A stretch of DNA of 64,000 nucleotides from Ancylostoma caninum. Lineage: Eukaryota; Nematoda; Chromadorea; Rhabditida; Ancylostomatidae. Below, piece after piece: positions 53,643 through 63,143 of this stretch; position 1 is the stretch's first letter; every line of letters starts with the position of its first letter. The translations under genes and the position numbers were made by a program. The stretch is taken from NCBI GenBank assembly GCA_037903475.1, contig JBAJFG010000002.1, positions 1,736,001 to 1,800,000 of the forward strand, read 5' to 3'. The notes below the pieces were generated by a model that was not told the DNA's origin, made no database searches, and saw only the letters and a program-made list of their open reading frames with translations.

Positions 53643-55146
53643 ATGCCACAATCAGCAAGCACGGTTTGCGCGGCTACGGAAGTACGTTCCTGAGTACATC
53701 GGCGGGAGTTTAACGAGTCAAAGGTTTCTTCGTTCAGTATTGATGGAATAGAGGATGAGGCAGAGAAGCATGATGAGGGAACATCCAGATAGACTGTCAT
53801 CACGATCATGCTCGTGAGATCTGAGTGTGGAACCCGGCAGACAACAGATATGTAAAGGTACCAACCTTTTATAAGAGTTCAACAAGAAGTGTTAGAAATT
53901 CTTCGAGCGTTAGTTACGCTTAACATTTTCTATTATTAGAATCTTACTCGGTAACTGCAATGATGCTGGTTTGTGGTAAATGAGCAGATGGAAACCTCAA
54001 TCACACCCGAAATGAGTATGTTTAGGGGACCTATTTTTATTCGGGAACGAAAGGCTTGTTTTCTTAAGGGAATGGGAAAATTCTTTATAACGCTTCTTAT
54101 ATTCATCACTTTGGCATCTCTGCGGAAGAGATTGGCATGATGGAGAAACTGATGAAAGTTTTGTTCGGATTCCCGCCGCCTGTTATAGTGAGTACATTGC
54201 AGTGAGCACATTCCGTCGTACGAGTATGAATACTACGACAACATGCAGAACTGGCTGCCGAACAATGCACGTATAATCTCCTTCTGTAAGCCCTATAGCC
54301 CTTCTCTAAAGTACTGCCTTTTAGCGTCCCGCTAAACGCGACTCGATCACGTCAAGAAGAACACGAACGTGTCGCTTCTGTGGGTGAAGATTACGACGCA
54401 AGCTACGACATCGTCTTCGAGGATAACTGACTTCACCATCGGTACCCGGCACTTTCCTTACTTTCGATATTGTTTATCTCCTTGTCTCATTTTCCTCCTC
54501 ATGATAGCATTGTTTGGAGGAGTTATGCCCTTTTTGTCATGACAAATGTTTCGCAGACGCTTTGGTCTATAACTTCAGGTAACGAACGTTTTGGCCATTT
54601 CGACGATAGAGACTCACAAAAGATTTCCTGTGTGATCGCTTAGTTTCTCCAGAAAGAACAAAATTTTGCCTACATCCGCTTGTTTTTCCTCCTACGAAAG
54701 AAGCGGAAGTCAGTGGAAGGTCCTTTTTGACGAGGTCTTTTTTTCCTACTTACTGCCCGCTTTTTTCTTCCCTAATCTAACCGCACACTAGTGCAGACAC
54801 TATCTTCAAAACGGAGAAGCGTTTTTGACTATGACGATTTCAAACTCACACATCTTTAGGTAATGTGACTACCTTGCCTCATTTTGCTCTGACATCGGAA
54901 TGTCTTACCTCATCTCTCGCTTCAAAGCAATTCTTGGGTTCTTTAAAATATGAAGTACGGTTTCCAGTGGAGCTTTCCTTCACTACGAGCTTCATTAACT
55001 GTTCCCATCTCCAGTCTGGCACTGCCTGCGGTTCTCATTATAATATTCACCCTTGGATCATCTACCTTTTTAGCTGCATGTGCAGCCCATCTTCCCTCAT
55101 ATTGTTTAAACAATATCGTGTCTTCCCAAGTTGAAGTTCTTGATTA
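53643..55146 (+). CDS. Possible small multi-exon gene, not resolved
   Basis: Several pieces look coding. An ATG at 53643 follows ATTTTATTTTAG (13 codons, then a GTACGT donor). A segment at 54204-54268 reads EHIPSYEYEYYDNMQNWLP. A segment at 54326-54430 reads SVGEDYDASYDIVFEDN before a stop. A final frame at 54950-55146 has a hydrophobic stretch (LPAVLIIIFTLGSSTF) and ends 110 bp before an AATAAA. A signal-peptide-like start (MGKFFITLLIFITLASL) occurs at 54072. The phases of these pieces do not join into one reading frame with the splice sites I can see, so exon boundaries and product are unknown. There may be sequence errors, or the pieces may be unrelated. Confidence 0.25.
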
Positions 55147-55255
55147 GGTACTAATTTTTTTCCTTTCTCAAGTATGTACATATTTTTAGTTGCATGTGTA
55201 GTCATGTAATCATAATTTCCAATGAATGATTCTACTGTATTGAAGCAGCTTTCAA

Positions 55256-55261
55256 TAAATA
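55256..55261 (+). terminator. Possible polyadenylation signal of the downstream gene
   Basis: TTCAATAAATATATTTGG lies about 110 bp after the stop at 55144-55146. It supports a real 3' end here, although the gene itself is unresolved. Confidence 0.35.
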
Positions 55262-55295
55262 TATTTGGTCAAATAATCGTTTAGTTGTTTCAGGT

Positions 55296-55369
55296 GTCAT
55301 TCGTCAATGGTGTTAACCAGTTGACTGCACTGAAACAGAACAGTCAATTGGTTAATACCAGTGACGAAT
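55296..55369. repeat. Short foldback, GTCATTCGTCA arms
   Basis: GTCATTCGTCAATGGTGTTA on the left is matched by the inverse of TAATACCAGTGACGAATGAT on the right, with AACCAGTTGACTG pairing with CAGTCAATTGGTT inside. The loop is about 12 nt. Confidence 0.75.
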
Positions 55370-55879
55370 GATGCCTTAGAGCGGTTTAAACAAGCAGAAT
55401 TTGGGGGCCTAAAGAGGGCCAATACCAGGGCGTTCCGGCCCAAACGCGCGAGCGACATGGGCGAGAACGGGGCTTCGCTCGTTTCTTGCGTCGCCCCCCG
55501 CTCGTTCGGAACTCTGTCTGCTAGATTGTTGCCCCTGGAATTGTCTGAGCAGCTGATCGCTAGGTGTCAGCAAGTCTACGTGTATCCCATCATGAGTGAG
55601 CGGAGAACTCGTCCGTCAAAATTTAAATGAAGATGTGACTCAATGCAGCTATTTACCTAGATTAGTTTTTAATTAGTGCTTCTGAACAGAGGGTAGAGAG
55701 ATGAAAAGTGTTAATTTTCTGATTTATACATTGATTGTTCGCCGCTCCGGTATTGTCATGATGGTGTCAAGCACCTGTGAAAGTCTAACTAGGAACATCC
55801 GAAGAAGAGTGCGATTGCCCACAGCGCCACTCTATCTCAAACATTTACTAAGAAGGCCCATAAATGAGTAAAACTGTTG

Positions 55880-56012
55880 CAGAAACTAACGAAAAGCTGA
55901 AAATCCCCGCAACATCCACCAGTCGCATCGCCCAGCCAGCCCGCCGCGCCGCGTGGGTCGTGCGGCGCGCCATGCCGCGGGAATACTGATCGTGATTGAC
56001 GTTGCCTGTGCC
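55880..56012. mobile_element. Half copy of the GTGATTGACG foldback family
   Basis: The right arm (CCGCGGGAATACTGATCGTG then ATTGACGTTGCCTGTG) matches the family at 1657-1820 and 34566-34730. The left part has diverged or been replaced, so the palindrome is not intact. Confidence 0.55.
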
Positions 56013-56387
56013 GATGGCGCGTAAGGACTGTATGTGTGCATGTTCCGAATAGAAATCGCGGAAGATGAACCGATCGGGACCAAATTTTGCATGTGCCCCC
56101 CTCGGGGGTCGGCGGAGGTTATTGGCTACTCTACACCAGGGATGAGCGGAATTCCGACTTCCGAAACTTCCGACATTCCGGTGTTTTCTGGACTTCCGAG
56201 TTCCGACTTCCGAAAAATTGCGAAAAAAGCCGGAAGTTTTCGGAAGTCTTGGAGTGATGCAGGTGGGTTTTATTTCAAGGTTGCCGCTAATTTTGTGCAG
56301 TTTTTTAAGATCTGACTGACATTGTGTGCACAGTAGGGCAGTGGCAAACCAAAAGTAACGCTTCCTGAGCGTGCACACGCAAGTTTT

Positions 56388-56505
56388 GCTGTATTAGATG
56401 GGATGTCATACAGGGTAGCAACAGTCTTCAACCAAAACTTTCGTTATGGTTTTTCTTTTGCTGTATTAGATGGGATGTCATACAGGGTAGCAACAGTCTT
56501 TAACC
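56388..56505 (+). repeat. 72-bp tandem duplication interrupted by the BEL/Pao insertion
   Basis: Unit 1 (56388-56459) starts GCTGTATTAGATGGGATGTC. Unit 2 starts at 56460, is cut at 56505 by the retrotransposon and resumes at 59552 (AAAACTTTCGTTATGG). The BEL/Pao element therefore inserted after this duplication had formed. Confidence 0.85.
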
Positions 56506-56792
56506 TATCATCGACAGATCGATGATCCCTGTAGTATTCATGTTTACCGCCGATACTGTACCTCCTGTGGAGGGGGCGGAGCTGACCCGTCTCGGCCCAG
56601 AGATACTTGTTCCGAGGCAGAATGATGCTGTAAGCCGTATAAGGTGCACTTTACTCACTCTCCTCACATTGCTCATAATCTCATGTACAGTATGATAAAT
56701 AAATTCCACTGAACCACCATATCTATTGTGCATACGGACGATATAAAGTCCGAGAGTCTAAGGCGCCACCATCCGCCACATAAGTCGCCACA
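56506..56792 (+). repeat. 5' LTR of the BEL/Pao element
   Basis: 287 bp, alignable throughout with 59257-59546. Shared landmarks are GTGGAGGGGGCGGAGCTGAC, the AATAAA-containing centre, and the end CGCCACATAAGTCGCCACA-like block. Confidence 0.85.
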
Positions 56793-57165
56793 TTTTTTGG
56801 TGCATCGGCTAAAATAAAGCCATTCCTCCCGCGTAAAAGCCTGGAGAAGAGACTCGCTCACACTTGAGCAATTTCGCGGCCCACCCATAGCCGTAAGAGG
56901 TTAGCATTTAATAAGCCTAACCTTGGGACTAAGAGCCCTAAAAATTCGTGCCTTGCTCTGCAACTGCACAAGAGGTGAGCGACCACGCTTAACCTAGGAG
57001 CCTAAGAGCCCTAAATCACCGGTCCAGGTAAGGATCGCTAATCAATATCGATTCTTCCCAGCCTAATTGGGACAGCTGATTACGCCTGTGCGAATCAGTC
57101 GCAGCACCAATAGTTGCGCTTCTGAGAATATATCTCAAGGGAAGTTTTAGGAGCCAAAAAAAATC

Positions 57166-58137
57166 ATGGCACTTCACTCCCACAGAGTTCCTATTATTCT
57201 TAGCTCAAAATCGCTAAGATCACTTGTGACTCTTTATGAAGAGTACACAAAAAGCGTAGAGTATACCGACATGAACGACGAAAACTACGAAAAATGTCGT
57301 ACTAGTATAGCCTTATTGGAAAGTAGCCTAAGGCAAATTAAGGAGGCCAAAGAAGACCTTCAGAAACTGTACAGGGAGATAAAAGATGAGCATATAAGTT
57401 GCACGGATATGTCAGAGAAAAAAGAAATTCTGACAGAAATTGGGCAAATTGAGAAGGAATCCCAGCTACAAACAACTATAGCTGAGGCAAACGATCTCAC
57501 CACTACGTTGACCGCAAAGCTCAGCGAATCTAAGAATACCCTCAAAAACATGGAGATTTTTCTTGGATACATGGATCCTAGAGCTCAAAATCTACAAAGT
57601 CCGCTTACAGACGATTCAAAAATCGCCCAAAATGTTGCCAACAATACCGAGCAAAATAGAAACTACATGTCATTACCGTTAGTTTCGCAGGCATCATACT
57701 CAAACCAAAACAGATGCAACCCAATGGCACTTCCTAAGAAAGGGATTGCCGCAAATGCCTACATTGAGAAAAGATTAGGCCAGCAAAACAACGGAAGGGT
57801 CACACAATCAAGAGCGATGCACACCAGCTATCGACCCAATTACTATTACGGTACGGAATGCATATTTTGCCACAAGGGCAATCACTCAACAGCACGATGC
57901 CGCACCGTCAGCGATCAAAGTATACGCCGAAGAGCTCTCAAAGAACAAAATCGCTGCTGGAAATGTTTCTCACAGACCCACAACAGTTTTGTCTGCCAAA
58001 AACAAGACTGTGCACAGTGTGGCCAGAAACACCATGTCAGCCTGTGTTTTAAAAAATGCAGGCCGCATAGTAATTATACTAACAAGCGACAGCCAAAGCG
58101 TATGCCCTTCAACCATTCAAGTCGAGGAGACTGTTAA
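57166..58137 (+). CDS. BEL/Pao Gag-like protein with zinc knuckles
   Basis: 323 codons. Residues about 20-150 are predicted helical and rich in Glu, Lys and Leu (coil-forming), as in the DUF1759 part of Pao Gag. Then come three Cys/His clusters: CX2CX4HX4C at residues 232-245 and 264-277, and a CX2C..H..C cluster at 282-294. Gag packages the element RNA; the knuckles bind nucleic acid (family knowledge). The frame ends at a TAA (58135-58137), and the protease frame continues in the same phase directly after it. The ATG at 57166 was chosen as the first after the leader. Confidence 0.8.
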   Translation: MALHSHRVPIILSSKSLRSLVTLYEEYTKSVEYTDMNDENYEKCRTSIALLESSLRQIKEAKEDLQKLYREIKDEHISCTDMSEKKEILTEIGQIEKESQLQTTIAEANDLTTTLTAKLSESKNTLKNMEIFLGYMDPRAQNLQSPLTDDSKIAQNVANNTEQNRNYMSLPLVSQASYSNQNRCNPMALPKKGIAANAYIEKRLGQQNNGRVTQSRAMHTSYRPNYYYGTECIFCHKGNHSTARCRTVSDQSIRRRALKEQNRCWKCFSQTHNSFVCQKQDCAQCGQKHHVSLCFKKCRPHSNYTNKRQPKRMPFNHSSRGDC

Positions 58138-58203
58138 AATTGCGGTCAGAGGTCAAATAGGAAACAATCCGATCGCAGAAAACAGGCACCAATTCATGCA
58201 CAA

Positions 58204-59367
58204 GTGTGCGTGGATACTTCCACAATCTCTAACCGTCACGTCGAGAGTCCAATAAGCGAACAGCTCGTGTTAATGACAGCCGAGGGCAGCGTATGGAATG
58301 CGAGAAAGCAACAATACGAGAAACTTCTTTTCGTTTTTGACTCAGGTGCACAAAAAACAGTTATTGACGAAAAGCTCGTAGAACAATTTGGTCTACCGAA
58401 GCATATGACCAAAAAATGTTCAATTTCGGGAATTGGTGGACGTATTGAAACGTTCGAAAGCCACATTGTTCCTCTTAAAATCGGAACTGCATTCGGAGAA
58501 GAGATTGGAATAACCGTGCAAACCAGACCGGTTATCACAAATGGGTTTCCATCCGTGAGACTCGAACAGGGCGATATTGCCTTTCTAAAAGCCAATGATA
58601 TTTTCTTGGCAAATAGGAAATTACGTGGAGAACACCATGTCCCACGTATTTTGGTGGGTCTTGACTATTATCATGACCTTGTTACCAGCAATGGAGCAAG
58701 AATCCCATCCGGGTTACACATCGCCAATACAGTTTTTGGTCACACAATTTACGGTCGTGGTCTGAGCAGCGTGAGTCAGACTAATTCTGTCAGTTACAAC
58801 CTGACAGCTATCCGTGATGAAACAGAAGACCAGACACGACAGGAAAACTCTGAGCTGGATGGACCAACAGTGAGCCAAAGGGGCGAAAATTCTAAATATT
58901 CTGGTGAAGTCGTCCACGCCTACGGTTTCACAACTGTTCCATTTCTATTAAAAGAAGATGTGACAGATTTCGAGCACAACTATTCAGTAGGCCTAAGGAA
59001 GCTACGACCACATCTCCACCCGTCTGCCTTCAACTCCAGCCGCCGTCGTCCTGTACTCCACGTCAAGCCACCTCCCACTCCGTCCAGCCGCCGTTCGCCT
59101 TCAACTCCTGCCAGCCGTCGCCGCCCTTCACGTTCTCGAGCTGTGTTTCGCCGTCGTCCAGTACCTCAAGAAGTCGATCATCGCCGTACCACGACGACAA
59201 GGAAGAAAGCTAAGATCAGTGATATTAATAGTGATAACTCTTGTCGCCCGCCGGAGTATCATCGACAGATCGATGATCCTTGTAGTATTCATGTTTACCG
59301 CCGATACTGTACCTCCTGTGGAGGGGGCGGAGCTGACCCGTCTCGGGCTAGAGATACTTGTTGCTAG
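58204..59367 (+). CDS. BEL/Pao aspartic protease (DUF1758-like) with truncated C-terminus
   Basis: 387 codons, in the same reading phase as the Gag frame; the real frame is open from 58138. The active-site motif FDSGAQ is at residues 45-50, followed by ISGIGGR and LVGLDYYHDLV, typical of retropepsins of Pao elements. After about residue 260 the protein turns into an Arg/Ser/Pro-rich stretch running into the 3' LTR. Reverse transcriptase and integrase are absent. The protease would process Gag-Pol in an intact element; here it is probably a relic. Confidence 0.8.
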   Translation: MCVDTSTISNRHVESPISEQLVLMTAEGSVWNARKQQYEKLLFVFDSGAQKTVIDEKLVEQFGLPKHMTKKCSISGIGGRIETFESHIVPLKIGTAFGEEIGITVQTRPVITNGFPSVRLEQGDIAFLKANDIFLANRKLRGEHHVPRILVGLDYYHDLVTSNGARIPSGLHIANTVFGHTIYGRGLSSVSQTNSVSYNLTAIRDETEDQTRQENSELDGPTVSQRGENSKYSGEVVHAYGFTTVPFLLKEDVTDFEHNYSVGLRKLRPHLHPSAFNSSRRRPVLHVKPPPTPSSRRSPSTPASRRRPSRSRAVFRRRPVPQEVDHRRTTTTRKKAKISDINSDNSCRPPEYHRQIDDPCSIHVYRRYCTSCGGGGADPSRARDTCC

Positions 59368-59546
59368 TCAGTATGATGTTGTAAGCCCTACGAGGCGCAC
59401 TTTACTCACTATTCTCCTCGCAATGCTCATCTCCTGTACAGTAGGTAATAAATATATTATCCACTGAACCATCGCATTTACTGCACATTCGGACACTACT
59501 AGTCCAAAAGTCTAAGGCGCTAACATCCGCCACATAAGTCGCCACA
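59257..59546 (+). repeat. 3' LTR of the BEL/Pao element
   Basis: 290 bp, counterpart of 56506-56792, followed by the TAACC flank. Numerous substitutions and short indels separate it from the 5' copy. Confidence 0.85.
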
Positions 59547-59697
59547 TAACCAAAACTTTCGTTATGGTTTTTCTTTTCTGAAATTCCTGAAGATGAACTT
59601 ATGTTGTCCCAGTCGCAACGTTTTTGTTGTAGGTTCGATACTACACATCAGTACATATATTAACGAAATCATTTTGCCAAAAATTCATTCGAAGAAT

Positions 59698-62600
59698 CCA
59701 CGGATCTCCCTCCTACGAGGGATCCCAGCCGATTTGCTGCGAGGCTACGTGGCGCGACCCCGGGTGGCGGATAGGGGGTTTACCGCGGACCAAAAGCAGC
59801 CATGCGCTTGCCCTGCGACGCGGGTAGATCTAGGGGATGGACTCCTTAGTTCGGCAGTGCTGGATTCGATTCATACGGCCGGCATATGAGTGTGAACATG
59901 CACTCACGCGCGTGGGTGTGTGCAAATGCTTTGTGTGGGCTGTATCCTGCAGTTCGGATTTGGCCAAAAGCTCGCATTCTAACGACTGGGAAGCGCATGA
60001 GAGGCGAGTAGGGGCCGCCTCTAACAAATAAGTCCCTTGTCCACGGGGGGAATCCTTCTCCTCGTCATTCGAATGCCGGCGACAGGCCGTAGTGACAGGC
60101 CGGCTGACGAACACCCCACGTCACATCTAATGGATCATGACGTCAAATGGATTCAAGAAGAAGGCTACGGCGTACGCGGGAATCGACGCCCACTCGCGGG
60201 GCCCGGTGAGTGTGGACAATAATATGCGAGGGTCCCCGATGCTTCGCGAACGGCGGCATCGGGGGGCAAGCAGGCGAGTCGTTAAGGATAACAACGTGGC
60301 CAAGACGCGTATTGCTACTTTGAACGTCGGCACGTTGACAGGCCGTTCATTTGAACTGGCAGCAGCACTGCAGCGCCGTCGAATCGACTTGTGTGCGGTG
60401 CAGGAGACGAGGTGGTCTGGCAGCAAATCCAAGGACATCGGGTGCGGATTCAAAATCGTCTACAATGGTAGCCCAGGTACAAGAAATGGTGTCGGCATCA
60501 TTGTCTCCGAACGGTTCAGGGATTCCATAGCAGGCGTGGAGCGTTTTGACGACCGTCTTATGAAGATTGTTGTCGTCACTTTGGAAAGGCGCATCCATTT
60601 TTTCTCGGCATACGCCCCACAGACCGGATGTTCAGACCGAGCCAAAGACGACTTCTGGGCGCTGATTGATGAGAAGACCGCTGCAGTACCACCAGAAGAT
60701 ACGGTTATTATTGCAGGGGACTTGAATGGGCACGTGGGATCGACGAAGGACGGCTACAGATGCCACGGCGGCTTCGGATACGGGGTGCGTAACGAGGATG
60801 GCGAGCGCATTCTCGATTACGCCGAGTCTCATAACCTTGTTATAACGAACACGAGATTTCGGAAGCGACCATCCCACCTCGTCTCTTTCTACAGCGGCAG
60901 CAACACGACACAGATCGACTACGTGCTTGTGAGGTATCAAGACCAGAAGCTCGTCACGGATGCAAAAGTCGTACCGTATGAGACGGTCGCGTCGCAACAC
61001 CGGCCGCTAATTTGCACAATGAAGATCACGCCGCCAAACAAGAAGCGCGTCGAACGATGTGGGCCGGCTCGAATCAAGTGGTGGAGATTAAGAGAGAAAG
61101 AAATAGCAGTCATCTCTCACATTCAGTTGCCACCCATCACGAACGTCGACGAAACATGGCAAAAAGTAACTGATGCTGTCCTCGCAACTGCTCGCTCCGA
61201 ACTCGGCACGACCAGACCTGATCGAAGGAAGATTGACAGGAAGACCTGGCTTTGGACAGAGGAAGTGAGGGCGAAAGTTCGCGAAAAGAAGCGGCTCTAC
61301 CACTCCTTCCTTGACAATAAAACGACAGACAACTGGAGGAGTTACCGCGAAGCGAAAAGGGCTGCTAAGAAGGCTGTAGCCGCAGCGAAGGCGGCTCATT
61401 ACGATGAAGTCTGTAAGAAGTTAGACTCGAGGGACGGTGAGCGCTTCATCTACCGACTCGCGAAATCGCGTCAGCGCCAAGCAGACGACGTCGAGAAGTT
61501 TCACGGCGTCAACGACGAGCAAGGCCACCTCCTGATGGATCACAAGAAGGTGATGCAACGATGGAAGGATTATTTTGAGAAGGTCTCGACGGAAGAATTT
61601 GCCCATCCATCCGTCCCAGAAGTTCCGCCCACCTCCGGACCAGTGCAGCCAATCACCATCGAAGAGACCATGTATGCACTGAAGCGAATGAAGCCAGGCA
61701 AAGCGACTGGTCCAGATGATATGGCAGCAGAATTGTGGAAGTCGCAGTGCTGGAACTCCGCTGATTGGTTAACGAAATTTTTTAATCTAGTCATAGCGGA
61801 GAAGAAGGTGCCCGTGGACTGGCAGCGAAGCACTACCATCCCAATCTGGAAGGACAAGGGTAGCCCCGCTGACTGCGCGAACTATCGACCAATCCGTCTT
61901 TTGTCGCATACCATGAAGATCTTCGAGCGTATCATTGATCGCCGGTTTCGTGAAATTGTTCAACTATCCCCGAACCAGTGCGGTTTTGTACCCGGATGCG
62001 GCACTACCGATGCCATCCACGCCGCCCGTCTCCTGATCGAGAAGCATCGTGAAAAGAAAAGACCATTGCACCTAGCTTTCCTAGATCTGGAGAAGGCCTT
62101 TGACCGCGTCCCCCACGAAGTCATTTGGTATGCTCTGCGGCTTCACGGCATTCCCGAAGAGCTGATCGAATGGGTGCGGATTCTTTACGCCGATCACAGG
62201 AGTAAAGTGCAGGCGGCCGCGGGTACATCGACGGAGTTCCCCATAACCGTGGGCGTACACCAAGGCTCAGCCCTTTCCCCGCTTCTTTTCATCGTAGTCA
62301 TGGATGCCATCACAAAGGAGCTTCACAGACCAGCGCCGTGGACGCTGCTGTACGCGGATGACGTAATGCTTGCATCCGAAGACAAGGGTGAACTTGAACG
62401 ACAGACGCAAGCGTGGAGTGACCAGCTGGCACGGTTCGGCCTCCGCCTCAACGTTAAGAAGACCGAGTATTTGACCACCGACGAGCACGAGTCTGGCACT
62501 ATCAAAGTTAATGGCACGGATCTTCCGCGAGCCGCTACGTTCAAATACCTCGGCTCAGTGGTTTCATCAGACGGCAGCCTCGTCCATGAGATCACCGCAC

Positions 62601-63136
62601 GCGTCGCCGCTGCGTGGTTGAAGTGGCGCTCGCTGACCGGTGTGCTGTGCGACAAGGACATACCAGACCGGCTCAAGTCGAAGATCTACTGTACCGTGGT
62701 ACGTCCTGTCGCGCTGTATGGTGCCGAGTGCTGGCCCGCCACTAAGGAAATGGAACGCCGAATCAGTGTCACTGAGATGAGGATGCTGCGGTGGATGGGT
62801 GGCTTTAGGCAGCTAGATCGCATATGCAACCAGGACATACGACAGCGATTTGGGGTAGCTGCGATAGCCGACAAGCTCCGTGAGGCGCGTCTGCGATGGT
62901 TTGGTCACGTTCTTCGCGCTGATGGCGACAAAGTCTGTAGGATTGGCTTCGACGTAGAGGTACCAGGAATGCGGCCTAAAGGACGACCAAAGCAACGATG
63001 GCTTGACACCGTACACGGTGACCTCAAGACGGCTGGGATCCATCCCGACCAAGCGCACGACAGAGCACTCTGGCGTCAAAAGATCAGCAAAGCGGACCCC
63101 GCTGCGAAACGGGAAAAACGCTAAGAAGAAGAAGAA
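59698..63136 (+). mobile_element. RTE-like non-LTR retrotransposon, apparently full coding
   Basis: A GC-rich leader (59,698-60,136), one long intact ORF, and an extremely short 3' end of GAA repeats right after the stop, as typical of RTE elements. GAAGAAT occurs at both junctions (59691-59697 and 63137-63143) and may be the target duplication, although the GAA tail makes this ambiguous. It is inserted in the hAT-like element at 56137-63825. Confidence 0.8.
60137..63124 (+). CDS. RTE-like ORF: AP-type endonuclease plus reverse transcriptase
   Basis: 995 codons without interruption. The apurinic-type endonuclease occupies residues about 57-297, with the expected catalytic set: LNVGTL (N63), VQETRW (E90), SAYAP (Y159), AGDLNGH (D195, N197), QIDYVL (D261), SQHRPL (H288). 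The reverse transcriptase spans about 510-800, with NYRPI, FLDLEKAFDRV (648 onward), QGSALSPLLF and the catalytic YADD (739-742). A C-terminal region with RWFGHV and RWLDTV follows. All key residues are intact, so the element may be or recently have been active. An alternative start further downstream in the leader peptide is possible. Proteins like this are often mis-annotated as craniofacial development protein 2. Confidence 0.92.
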   Translation: MTSNGFKKKATAYAGIDAHSRGPVSVDNNMRGSPMLRERRHRGASRRVVKDNNVAKTRIATLNVGTLTGRSFELAAALQRRRIDLCAVQETRWSGSKSKDIGCGFKIVYNGSPGTRNGVGIIVSERFRDSIAGVERFDDRLMKIVVVTLERRIHFFSAYAPQTGCSDRAKDDFWALIDEKTAAVPPEDTVIIAGDLNGHVGSTKDGYRCHGGFGYGVRNEDGERILDYAESHNLVITNTRFRKRPSHLVSFYSGSNTTQIDYVLVRYQDQKLVTDAKVVPYETVASQHRPLICTMKITPPNKKRVERCGPARIKWWRLREKEIAVISHIQLPPITNVDETWQKVTDAVLATARSELGTTRPDRRKIDRKTWLWTEEVRAKVREKKRLYHSFLDNKTTDNWRSYREAKRAAKKAVAAAKAAHYDEVCKKLDSRDGERFIYRLAKSRQRQADDVEKFHGVNDEQGHLLMDHKKVMQRWKDYFEKVSTEEFAHPSVPEVPPTSGPVQPITIEETMYALKRMKPGKATGPDDMAAELWKSQCWNSADWLTKFFNLVIAEKKVPVDWQRSTTIPIWKDKGSPADCANYRPIRLLSHTMKIFERIIDRRFREIVQLSPNQCGFVPGCGTTDAIHAARLLIEKHREKKRPLHLAFLDLEKAFDRVPHEVIWYALRLHGIPEELIEWVRILYADHRSKVQAAAGTSTEFPITVGVHQGSALSPLLFIVVMDAITKELHRPAPWTLLYADDVMLASEDKGELERQTQAWSDQLARFGLRLNVKKTEYLTTDEHESGTIKVNGTDLPRAATFKYLGSVVSSDGSLVHEITARVAAAWLKWRSLTGVLCDKDIPDRLKSKIYCTVVRPVALYGAECWPATKEMERRISVTEMRMLRWMGGFRQLDRICNQDIRQRFGVAAIADKLREARLRWFGHVLRADGDKVCRIGFDVEVPGMRPKGRPKQRWLDTVHGDLKTAGIHPDQAHDRALWRQKISKADPAAKREKR

Positions 63137-63143
63137 GAAGAAG

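Larger units (their letters stand above)
56506..59546 (+). mobile_element. BEL/Pao LTR retrotransposon, internally deleted, TSD (t)aacc
   Basis: Two LTRs (56506-56792 and 59257-59546) begin TATCATCGACAGATCGATGA and end CGCCACA, with AATAAA inside each. The flanks share TAACC (56501-56505, 59547-59551). A TGG-starting primer-binding-site candidate lies at 56798. The interior has a gag-like frame and a DUF1758-type protease frame, but no reverse transcriptase, RNase H or integrase. About two thirds of the usual pol is missing, apparently joined out near 58,980. The LTRs differ visibly from each other, so this is not a recent insertion. Confidence 0.85.
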
